NCBI GenBank assembly: GCA_036389105.1
Contig: DASVQK010000165.1
Location: forward strand, 1 to 8,674
Reading direction: 5' to 3'
DNA from: AC-37 sp036389105
GTDB lineage: Bacteria > Actinomycetota > Thermoleophilia > Solirubrobacterales > Thermoleophilaceae
DNA length: 8,674 nucleotides
Program-made: the position numbers and the translations under genes
The notes under the pieces: generated by a model
Databases searched by the model: none
The model's input: the letters and a program-made list of their open reading frames with translations, nothing else
What the model was told of the DNA's origin: nothing
Part shown: positions 1 through 5,531 of the stretch, in pieces
Layout: every line of letters starts with the position of its first letter
Numbering within the stretch: position 1 is the first letter of the stretch

Positions 1-1253
1 AGGGACTCGATGCGCTCCACCGCGAGCCGCACGCCCCGCTCCTCGCGGATGCGCGCGCCCACCTCGGCGGCGTCCCGCTGCATCGCCCGGTCGCCGAGCG
101 CCGTCCGGAGCGCCGCGGTGAGCCCGTCCACCGTCAGCTTGTCCTTGTGGATCGGCTGCGGCCCGGCGTTCAGCGCCACCACCCGCCGCCCGAAGAAGAA
201 CTGGTCCGGGTACGAGGGCAGGAGCACGGACGGGACTCCGGCTCGCAGGCCCTCGTGCGTGGTGCCGCAGCCGCCGTGGTGCACCACGGCGGCCACGCGC
301 GCGAACAGCCAGTCGAACGGCACGAAGCCCGGCAGCAGGAAGACGTCCTCGTCCTCCGCCGCGCCCGGCACGCCGCCGGCCCAGTCGCCCGCGACTATCG
401 CGCGCGCCCCGACGCGCCGCAGCGCGTCGCGCAGCAGCGCGTACGTCGCTCCGGCGTCGCCGATCGGCGACGAGCCGAACCCCAAGTAGACGGGCGGCGA
501 GCCGGCGTCGAGGAAGCGCTCGAGGTCGGCCGGCGGGGTCCAGCCGTCCGGCGGGTCGAGGAACCAGTAGCCGGTCACCTCGAGCCAGTCGCCCCAGTCC
601 GAGGGGCGCGGCACCACCGCGGGGCTGAACCCGTAGACGATCGGCAGCCGCTCGCGCTCGATCGCCCGGATGATCCCGCCCGCGCCGAGCGGCTCGAGCC
701 CCAGCGCCTGCCGGCGCCAGCGCTGGACCGGCTTGCGCATGACCTGCCACAGCATCTGCTCGCCGACCAGGTAGGTGAGCGCGTTGCCGGCGCGGCCCAT
801 GGACCGGCTGCCCGGCGCCACCAGCGGATGCGGGAACTCGCGCGTGCTGCTGACCGGCAGGTACAGCGCGCCGATCGCCGGGATGCCCTGCCTCTGGGCG
901 ATGTGGTACGCGGCGTGCCCCTGCGCGTTGAACAGCATGGCGTCCGCGTCCGCGCTGGCCGCCATGCAGTCGGCCGCGATGCCGTCCCATTGCTCCTCGA
1001 GCAGGGCGGCCGCGCGCCTGGCCCATGTGATCGGGTTGCGCCCCGACTCCTGCAGCTCCTTGACCCGCTGCTGGTCGAACAGGCCCTCGCCGCCGATCAA
1101 GGCGAACTCCAGGCCGCGGTCCTCGATCGACTCGCGGAACTCCGGATGGGTCGCCACCACCGGCTCGATGCCCGCCTCGCGCAGCCCTAGCGCCAGCGCT
1201 ATGTACGGCACCAGGTTGCCGAGCGACCCCGGCGCGAGGATGGCGACCCTCAT
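1..1253 (-). CDS. GT1/MGT-family glycosyltransferase (UDP-sugar dependent), C-terminus cut off by window edge
   Basis: Predicted cytoplasmic GT-B glycosyltransferase that would move a sugar from an NDP-sugar to a lipid, sterol or small-molecule acceptor. 417 complete codons are visible and the 3' end lies outside the window. The N-terminal acceptor domain opens with MRVAILAPGSLGNLVPYIAL (residues 1-20), the form seen in sterol/macrolide/glycopeptide glucosyltransferases. The C-terminal nucleotide-sugar domain has VYLGFGSS (255-262), VHHGGCGTTHEGLRAGVP (324-341) and the donor-binding PDQ (349-351). These match the UGT51/GtfB/MGT group. The usual GSRGD loop reads GSLGN, so the expected catalytic Asp is Asn13. 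The ATG (1253-1251) overlaps the TGA of the acetyltransferase gene as ATGA, with no clear ribosome site, so translation is probably coupled. The fold is certain; the acceptor is unknown. Long open frames on the opposite strand here are shadows. Confidence 0.9.
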   Translation of the reverse strand, partial: MRVAILAPGSLGNLVPYIALALGLREAGIEPVVATHPEFRESIEDRGLEFALIGGEGLFDQQRVKELQESGRNPITWARRAAALLEEQWDGIAADCMAASADADAMLFNAQGHAAYHIAQRQGIPAIGALYLPVSSTREFPHPLVAPGSRSMGRAGNALTYLVGEQMLWQVMRKPVQRWRRQALGLEPLGAGGIIRAIERERLPIVYGFSPAVVPRPSDWGDWLEVTGYWFLDPPDGWTPPADLERFLDAGSPPVYLGFGSSPIGDAGATYALLRDALRRVGARAIVAGDWAGGVPGAAEDEDVFLLPGFVPFDWLFARVAAVVHHGGCGTTHEGLRAGVPSVLLPSYPDQFFFGRRVVALNAGPQPIHKDKLTVDGLTAALRTALGDRAMQRDAAEVGARIREERGVRLAVERIES

Positions 1254-1942
1254 GCCCGAGGCACGTCCGACCAGATGAGCACGGAGTCGACTCCGATCCT
1301 GCCCGCGAGCCGTCCCACCGGGCGCGGTCCGTCGTTGCGCGCCCTGACCGGGAAGACCGTGCCCATGTGCTCGTAGAACTTGACCGCCCGCGGGTCCATC
1401 ACCTGGCCCGCGATCCGGTCGCAGCCGCGCGCCACCGCCTGATCGACGTAGTGCCCGAAGATCTGCTCGCCGAACCCGTACTTGCGGTACTTGTGGGCGA
1501 TCACGAGGTTCGAGATGTACAGCGTGCCGGGCCACTCCTCGCCGGCCGGGGTCACGAGGTTCTGGACCAGCGGCCAGATCAGCTTGGGGAGCTTGGCGAT
1601 CCCGACGCTGGCCACGATGTCGCGCACCACCCCCGGACGCCCGAACCCGGGCCGCGGGTCCTCCTTGGTCGAGACCCCGTAGACCGCGACCACCTCACCC
1701 TCGTACTCGCCCACGTAGTTGTTGCGCAGGCGGCGCCCGTCCTCGGCCAGCAGGTGGCGGACCAGGAACCGCTTGGTCTCCTCCCTGCCCGCCACCAGCA
1801 GCATGGGCAGCTCCGTCTCCCACAGCTGCACGTACAGCCCGGCCACCGCCTCGGCGTCGCGCTTCTCGGCGGGACGGATCGCCAGCGGCGGCGCCTCGCG
1901 CGCGGCCTTGGGGTCAGCCGTGGCCTCCTTCGGCGCGCTCAC
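1250..1942 (-). CDS. GNAT-family N-acyltransferase (cassette member)
   Basis: 230-residue protein of the Gcn5-related N-acetyltransferase fold, expected to move an acyl group from acyl-CoA to an amine. The first 20 residues are a charged, probably flexible lead. The fold starts at LAIRPAEKRDAEAVAGLY (20-37). The acyl-CoA pyrophosphate loop is RKYGFG (153-158) after strand YISNLVI (142-148), and the late strand/helix is DPRAVKFYEHMG (183-194). Between the early strands and motif A there is an unusual segment at about 105-140, with a hydrophobic patch near KLIWPLVQNLV (120-130); it may bind substrate or a longer acyl chain (inference). The GTG start (1942-1940) was chosen because it overlaps the stop of the ThiF-like gene as GTGA and leaves the full GNAT fold. 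The frame stays open further upstream, but only as a low-complexity shadow of that gene. Substrate unknown. Confidence 0.85.
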   Translation of the reverse strand: MSAPKEATADPKAAREAPPLAIRPAEKRDAEAVAGLYVQLWETELPMLLVAGREETKRFLVRHLLAEDGRRLRNNYVGEYEGEVVAVYGVSTKEDPRPGFGRPGVVRDIVASVGIAKLPKLIWPLVQNLVTPAGEEWPGTLYISNLVIAHKYRKYGFGEQIFGHYVDQAVARGCDRIAGQVMDPRAVKFYEHMGTVFPVRARNDGPRPVGRLAGRIGVDSVLIWSDVPRA

Positions 1943-2880
1943 TGCACACCCGAGGCGACCGCGGCCTGCGCCGCCTGGATCGCCTGGTCGAGCTCCGCCT
2001 TGCCGGCCGCCTCGTCCACCACCTCGGCCTTCCACAGGTACGCGTCGAAGAACGCGTAGCCGGGGCGCACCGGGAACTCCACCGTGCCCGGCAGGTCCAT
2101 CACCTCGCGGCAGATGCACTCGATCAGCACCCCCTCGCAGGTGGCCGGGGCCGCGCCGAAGATCGGGACGATCCCGTCCTCGATCCCCCAGCGCAGGATC
2201 GCCTCGACCTTCGGGAACGGCGGCAGGATGCGCCAGGGCGCCTGGGCGGCCAGCATGCGCGCGCTGTCGGGCGCCTTCCGCGTGCCCTCGGGGATCTGGT
2301 ACAGCTCCTCGATCGACATCGAGTCCGGCGTGTACTTGTGCACCAGCGCGCCGTGGCCCATCGTCGCCACCGAGTACATCGCCTTCGCGCTCGAGTTGCG
2401 GAACGCGTTGTGCAGGGCGTACTTGGCGTCCCACTCGAAGACCTCGATCTGGTCGGTCACGATGTCGCAGCCGGCGACGAAGTCCTCGGCGGTCTCGTCG
2501 TTCAGGCCCTGGGGGAAGATCTCGATCTCGGCGTCCCTGGTGAGCGCGAACGCCTGCTCTCCGACCACCTCGGCCTTGTTGCGGCCGATCGTGTCCAGGG
2601 CGGCGCCGGCCTGGCGCTGGATGTTGGACAGCTCGAAGTCCTCGGGATCCGCGATCTTGATGTGGCGGGCGCCCATTCGCACGAGCCGCATGGCCGTGGC
2701 GCCGCCGATGCCGCCGGTGCCCGCGATGCCGATCGTCGCGTCGCGCAGGCGCTCCTGGTTGGCGCGCCACTCCTCTTCGGTGTTGCCCATCCAGCCGAGG
2801 TTGCGCTTGATGCGCTCCCAGTAGGTCGCGTCGTCGTACTCGCCGGTGTACTTGATCCGGCCGTTCTCCTCAGTCCTCAC
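1939..2880 (-). CDS. ThiF/MoeB/HesA-family E1-like adenylyltransferase
   Basis: 313-residue E1-superfamily protein that should bind ATP and adenylate a carboxylate. The lead (about 1-45) is rich in charged residues and contains YWERIKRNLGW. The Rossmann motif is GTGGIGG (54-60), followed by ADPEDFELSNIQRQ (77-90), which holds the nucleotide-binding Asp, Asn, Arg and Gln, and by IGRNK (98-102). CDIVTDQ (138-144) is the equivalent of the usual DCTDN. No CxxC zinc pairs are visible, and no cysteine lies in the region where a crossover-loop cysteine is expected (about 190-240); the remaining cysteines cluster near 248-257 in a predicted helix. This fits adenylation without classic thioester transfer (inference). 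The GTG at 2880 is preferred because GAGGGG sits 5 bases upstream; a GTG at 2913 would add 11 residues. It leads a GTGA/ATGA-coupled set with an acyltransferase and a glycosyltransferase. Substrate unknown. Confidence 0.92.
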   Translation of the reverse strand: MRTEENGRIKYTGEYDDATYWERIKRNLGWMGNTEEEWRANQERLRDATIGIAGTGGIGGATAMRLVRMGARHIKIADPEDFELSNIQRQAGAALDTIGRNKAEVVGEQAFALTRDAEIEIFPQGLNDETAEDFVAGCDIVTDQIEVFEWDAKYALHNAFRNSSAKAMYSVATMGHGALVHKYTPDSMSIEELYQIPEGTRKAPDSARMLAAQAPWRILPPFPKVEAILRWGIEDGIVPIFGAAPATCEGVLIECICREVMDLPGTVEFPVRPGYAFFDAYLWKAEVVDEAAGKAELDQAIQAAQAAVASGVQ

Positions 2881-2885
2881 GACTT

Positions 2886-2891
2886 CCCCTC
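2886..2891 (-). promoter_or_regulatory. Ribosome binding site deciding the start of the ThiF-like gene
   Basis: The minus strand reads GAGGGG followed by AAGTC and then GTG (2880-2878). A purine-rich core 5 bases before this GTG favours it over the in-frame GTG at 2913, which has no comparable site. Confidence 0.6.
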
Positions 2892-2914
2892 TCTTGACGC
2901 CGTTGCGGCCCACC

Positions 2915-2926
2915 GCGGACGTCCGC
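2915..2926. repeat. Perfect 12-bp palindrome upstream of the ThiF-like gene
   Basis: GCGGACGTCCGC equals its own reverse complement and lies 34 bases before the preferred start codon. It may be an operator half-site pair or a leader hairpin. Short palindromes also arise by chance at this GC content, and no T-run follows on either strand, so it is not an obvious terminator. Confidence 0.45.
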
Positions 2927-2937
2927 CCAAACGGGGG

Positions 2938-2974
2938 GGTGTAGCCACCCAGCAGGCCGGGCCGAGCCTACACC
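2938..2974. repeat. Inverted repeat in the lysA/ThiF-like intergenic gap
   Basis: GGTGTAG (2938-2944) and CTACACC (2968-2974) are exact 7-base inverted arms around a 23-base GC-rich loop. A nested dyad, GGGTG/CACCC, lies at 2937-2950. A run of seven G (2933-2939) overlaps the left arm. On the minus strand this lies downstream of lysA and upstream of the ThiF-like gene, so it could be a weak terminator without a T-tract, an operator, or a leader fold. A TTGACT hexamer (2980-2975, minus) resembles a -35 box, but I see no matching -10 at 16-18 bases. Confidence 0.4.
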
Positions 2975-3027
2975 AGTCAAGAGGGCGTGAGCAGGGGGAA
3001 CGGACGCTCGAGCCGGGCCGCGAGCGC

Positions 3028-4266
3028 TCAATCGTCGCAGTCGCGGCGCGCGAGGTCGTCGTAGGTCTCGCGCCGGACCACCACGCGCGCCGCGCCGTCG
3101 CGGCAGAAGATCACCGGCGGGCGCGGAATCTGGTTGTAGTTGTTGGCGAGGGCGTACCCGTAGGCGCCCGTGGCCGGGATGACCAGCACGTCCCCGCGAC
3201 GCGGGTCGTCGAGCAGCACGTCGCGCACCAGGACGTCGCCCGACTCGCAGTGCATGCCGGCGACGCTGCAGAGGGTCTCGCCGCCGAAGCGGTCGGCGAT
3301 CTCCGCCTCGTAGCGCGAGCCGTAGAGCATCGGACGCATGTTGTCGGACATGCCGCCGTCCACGGCGACGTAGGTGCGCACGCCCGGGATCTCCTTGACC
3401 GTGCCGACGGAGTAGATCGTCACTCCCGCGTTGCCCACCAGCGCGCGGCCGGGCTCGGCGAGGATCTCGACGCCTTCCGGGGCGCCGCGCAGCAGGGCGT
3501 CCACCCAGTCGTCGACGGTCGGGACCCGGTCGTCGTAGCGGTACGCGATGCCGAGCCCGCCGCCCACGCTGAGCACCGGGTAGTCGCCGAGCTCCGCGAG
3601 CGTGGCGGCGATCTGCTCGAACGGGTCGAGGTCCACGATCTGCGAGCCGATGTGCGCGTGCAGCCCGGCCACCTCGAGCCGGGCTGCGCGCTCGAGCGCC
3701 TCGGGGAGTGACGCCGGCGGGATCCCGAACTTCGAGTCCTCCTGGCCGGTGGACATCGCGGAGTGCGTCATGCCCGCGATCCCCGGCGTGACGCGCAGCA
3801 GCACCCGCTGCCCCGGCGCGAGCGCGGCGATCCGGTCGACGTCGTCCAGCGAGTCGGCGACGATCGTGCCCACGCGCTGCTCGACCGCGTAGCGGAGCTC
3901 CGCGTCGGTCTTGTTGTTGCCGTGCATGTAGATCCGCTCGGGCGGGAAGCCCGCGCGCAGCGCCAGGTGCAGCTCGCCGCCGGAGGCGACGTCGCACGAG
4001 AGCCCCTCCTCGGCCATGATCCGGCAGGCCGCCGCGCACGGGAACGCCTTGCTGGCGTAGACGACGCCGAAGCGGTCGGTGCGGCTGCGGAAGGCCTCGA
4101 CGAACGCCCGCGCCCGGCCGCGCAGGTCGTCCTCGGCGAAGACGTACGCCGGCGTGCCGAACTCCCGCGCCAGCTCGACGACGTCGCAACCGCCCACCTC
4201 CAGAGCGCCGCTTTCCCCCAGGCGCGAGGCGGCCGGGAACACGCCCCAACCGACCTCAGTTAGCAT
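3028..4266 (-). CDS. lysA: Diaminopimelate decarboxylase
   Basis: Cytoplasmic PLP enzyme (fold III, alanine-racemase-like barrel) that decarboxylates meso-2,6-diaminopimelate to L-lysine, the last step of the DAP pathway. The 412 residues are a normal length. The PLP lysine is in VVYASKAFPC (K73). Other family motifs are MHGNNKTDAEL (114-124), THSAMSTGQEDSKFG (167-181), HIGSQ (205-209), the PLP-phosphate glycines GGGLG (235-239), EPGR (271-274), the active-site CESGD of the partner subunit (340-344) and GAYGYALANNYN (367-378). The ATG at 4266 was chosen because LysA homology begins just inside it (ALEVGGCDVVELAREFGTPAYV at 21-42). No good ribosome site precedes it. An in-frame ATG at 4332 would add 22 non-conserved residues and overlap the divergent gene's start codon. 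Downstream on the same strand is the ThiF-like set, after a 147-base gap. Confidence 0.96.
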   Translation of the reverse strand: MLTEVGWGVFPAASRLGESGALEVGGCDVVELAREFGTPAYVFAEDDLRGRARAFVEAFRSRTDRFGVVYASKAFPCAAACRIMAEEGLSCDVASGGELHLALRAGFPPERIYMHGNNKTDAELRYAVEQRVGTIVADSLDDVDRIAALAPGQRVLLRVTPGIAGMTHSAMSTGQEDSKFGIPPASLPEALERAARLEVAGLHAHIGSQIVDLDPFEQIAATLAELGDYPVLSVGGGLGIAYRYDDRVPTVDDWVDALLRGAPEGVEILAEPGRALVGNAGVTIYSVGTVKEIPGVRTYVAVDGGMSDNMRPMLYGSRYEAEIADRFGGETLCSVAGMHCESGDVLVRDVLLDDPRRGDVLVIPATGAYGYALANNYNQIPRPPVIFCRDGAARVVVRRETYDDLARRDCDD

Positions 4267-4330
4267 TGCACTGGAGGATTTCGCGCCGGTCACGAGGGGT
4301 AATGGTGTCCCAGGAGGGCAGCAGTAAATC
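4267..4330. promoter_or_regulatory. Divergent promoter region between lysA and the PLP lyase operon
   Basis: This 64-base gap separates two divergent operons and must hold or abut both promoters. I see no convincing -35/-10 pair. TTGCAC (4266-4271) and TAATGG (4300-4305) on the plus strand are too far apart to pair, and TTTACT with CATTAC on the minus strand is a weak candidate. An AGGAGGG purine run (4312-4318) lies 12 bases before the plus-strand ATG, which is long spacing. The gap also holds most of a mini-ORF (4302-4334). Confidence 0.45.
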
Positions 4331-4334
4331 ATGA
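4302..4334 (+). CDS. Candidate 10-residue leader mini-ORF (MVSQEGSSKS)
   Basis: ATG at 4302 opens a 10-codon frame whose TGA (4332-4334) overlaps the ATG (4331-4333) of the PLP lyase gene as ATGA. GAGGGG lies just before it, but only two bases away from the ATG, which is tight. Four of the ten residues are serine, the amino acid from which the usual substrates of this enzyme family are built. It could be a coupling or attenuation leader peptide. It has no cysteine codon and is short enough to be chance, so this is a candidate only. Confidence 0.3.
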   Translation: MVSQEGSSKS

Positions 4335-5530
4335 GCGATCGGCCGTGCGACTCGACCCCACGACGCGCTCCGCTTGCGACCGGCCGGTTGCGCGGAGAGC
4401 GGATTCCCGACTGGGACGCGCTCTCGGCTGCGCTCGCGCAGCAGGCACGCACCGCTCGCGAGCTCGGGGGGATCCGCGACTCGGTGCTCGACGCGATCGG
4501 CTGCACTCCGACGGTCCGCCTGGCGCGCCTGACGCGCGACATCGACACGCAGCTCGTGGCCAAGCTCGAGGCCTGCAACCCGGGCGGGTCGATCAAGGAC
4601 CGCGTCGGGCTGGCGATGGTGGAGGCCGCCGAGCGCGACGGGCTGCTGCGGCCCGGCGGCACGGTCGTCGAGGCCACCAGCGGCAACACCGGAATCGGCA
4701 TCGCCATCGCGGCCCGCGTGAAGGGCTACCGCGTGGTGGCCGTGACCAGGGAGAAGACCAGCAGCGAGAAGGTGGCGCTGCTGCAGGCCTACGGCGTTGA
4801 GGTCGTGATCACGCCCACCGACGCTCCGATCGACTCGCCCGACTGCTACTACAACGTGGCCGAGCGGCTGGCGCGTGAGATACCGGGCGCCTACCAGCCC
4901 GACCAGTACAGCAACCCGGCCAACCCGGACGTGCACTACCGCACCACCGGGCCCGAGCTGTGGGAGCAGACGGGCGGCCAGATCACCCACTTCGTGGCCG
5001 GCGTGGGCACCGGCGGCACGATCTCGGGCATCGGCCGCTACCTCAAGGAGCAGGACCCCCGCGTCCAGGTGGTCGGCGTGGACCCGTTCGGCTCCGTCTA
5101 CACGCGTGACGAGCCGCGGCCGTGGCTGGTCGAGGGGATCGGCCAGGACGTGCCGGCGGAGACCTACGATCCGGAGATGGTGGACCGGCTGGTGAACGTC
5201 CTCGACGTGGACGCCGTGGCCATGACCCGCCGCCTGGCCGAGAGCGAGGGCCTGCTGGTGGGCGGCTCGTCGGGCATGGCAGCCTTCGCGGCGCTGGCGC
5301 TGGCGCGCGAGCTGGACGACCCGCGGGCCATGGTGGCCGTGATCCTGCCGGACGGCGGCCGCAGCTACCTCTCCACGGTCTTCAACCCGAACTGGCGCGC
5401 CAAGCACGATGTGAGCCGGACCCTGCGGCGCTTCTCGCGCTTCGGGCGGCGCGCGCGTGCGCGCGAGAAGGCGGCCCTCGACGCGGCGGCCGCCGAGGAC
5501 CGGCGACCGAACGTCTCCCTGGAGGTGTGA
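4331..5530 (+). CDS. Cystathionine beta-synthase/cysteine synthase-family PLP enzyme, no Bateman (CBS-pair) domain
   Basis: Fold-II PLP enzyme for beta-replacement on serine or an activated serine, giving cystathionine or cysteine. The PLP lysine is in NPGGSIKDR (K89). The substrate loop is TSGNTG (116-121), the PLP-phosphate loop GTGGTISG (226-233), and the cofactor-ring serine region GGSSG (311-315). Several stretches resemble cystathionine beta-synthase more than CysK: PTDAPIDSPDCYYNVAERL (162-180), the DQYSNPANPDVHYRTTGPEL run (191-210), VDPFGSVY (250-257) and LPDGGRSYLSTVFN (339-352). The 399 residues include a non-conserved N-terminal lead of about 50 and a basic, Arg/Ala-rich tail (359-399) where regulatory CBS domains would sit in longer homologues. 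I leave the symbol blank because cystathionine beta-synthase, O-acetylserine and O-phosphoserine activities cannot be told apart here. First gene of a probable four-gene rightward operon. Confidence 0.93.
   Translation: MSDRPCDSTPRRAPLATGRLRGERIPDWDALSAALAQQARTARELGGIRDSVLDAIGCTPTVRLARLTRDIDTQLVAKLEACNPGGSIKDRVGLAMVEAAERDGLLRPGGTVVEATSGNTGIGIAIAARVKGYRVVAVTREKTSSEKVALLQAYGVEVVITPTDAPIDSPDCYYNVAERLAREIPGAYQPDQYSNPANPDVHYRTTGPELWEQTGGQITHFVAGVGTGGTISGIGRYLKEQDPRVQVVGVDPFGSVYTRDEPRPWLVEGIGQDVPAETYDPEMVDRLVNVLDVDAVAMTRRLAESEGLLVGGSSGMAAFAALALARELDDPRAMVAVILPDGGRSYLSTVFNPNWRAKHDVSRTLRRFSRFGRRARAREKAALDAAAAEDRRPNVSLEV
5521..5525 (+). promoter_or_regulatory. Ribosome binding site deciding the start of the second GNAT gene
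   Basis: GGAGG lies 6 bases before ATG 5532 and inside the last codons of the PLP enzyme gene. It rules out longer in-frame starts further upstream, which would read through the Arg-rich tail region in another frame. Confidence 0.75.
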
Positions 5531-5531
5531 G

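Noticed and set aside
147..1190. Long plus-strand open frame (347 codons) opposite the glycosyltransferase
   Set aside because: Composition is Arg/Ala/Gly/Val-rich with no recognisable motif, and it is antisense to a frame with clear GT-B motifs. Long antisense frames are expected at this GC content.
1943..2770. Upstream extension of the cassette GNAT frame to give a 506-residue protein
   Set aside because: The added part overlaps the ThiF-like gene in another frame, is low-complexity Arg/Gly/Asp, and has no domain. The GTGA overlap at 1939-1942 marks the real start.
2877..2948. 23-codon minus-strand mini-ORF ending at GTGA with the ThiF-like start, considered as a precursor peptide for a MccB-like reaction
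   Set aside because: No ribosome site before its GTG, no resemblance to known precursor peptides, and such short open frames are common by chance at this GC content. The overlap alone is weak evidence.
4267..4707. Upstream extension of lysA to give a 559-residue protein
   Set aside because: The extra part runs antisense through the PLP enzyme gene and has no LysA homology; the LysA core starts just inside ATG 4266.
1939..5530. Sulfur-carrier system linking the E1-like protein with the cysteine synthase-like enzyme (as in CysO/CysM/Mec/MoeZ)
   Set aside because: No ThiS-like carrier ending in GG, no JAB protease, no rhodanese domain, the genes are on opposite strands with lysA between, and the E1-like protein lacks the usual cysteines.
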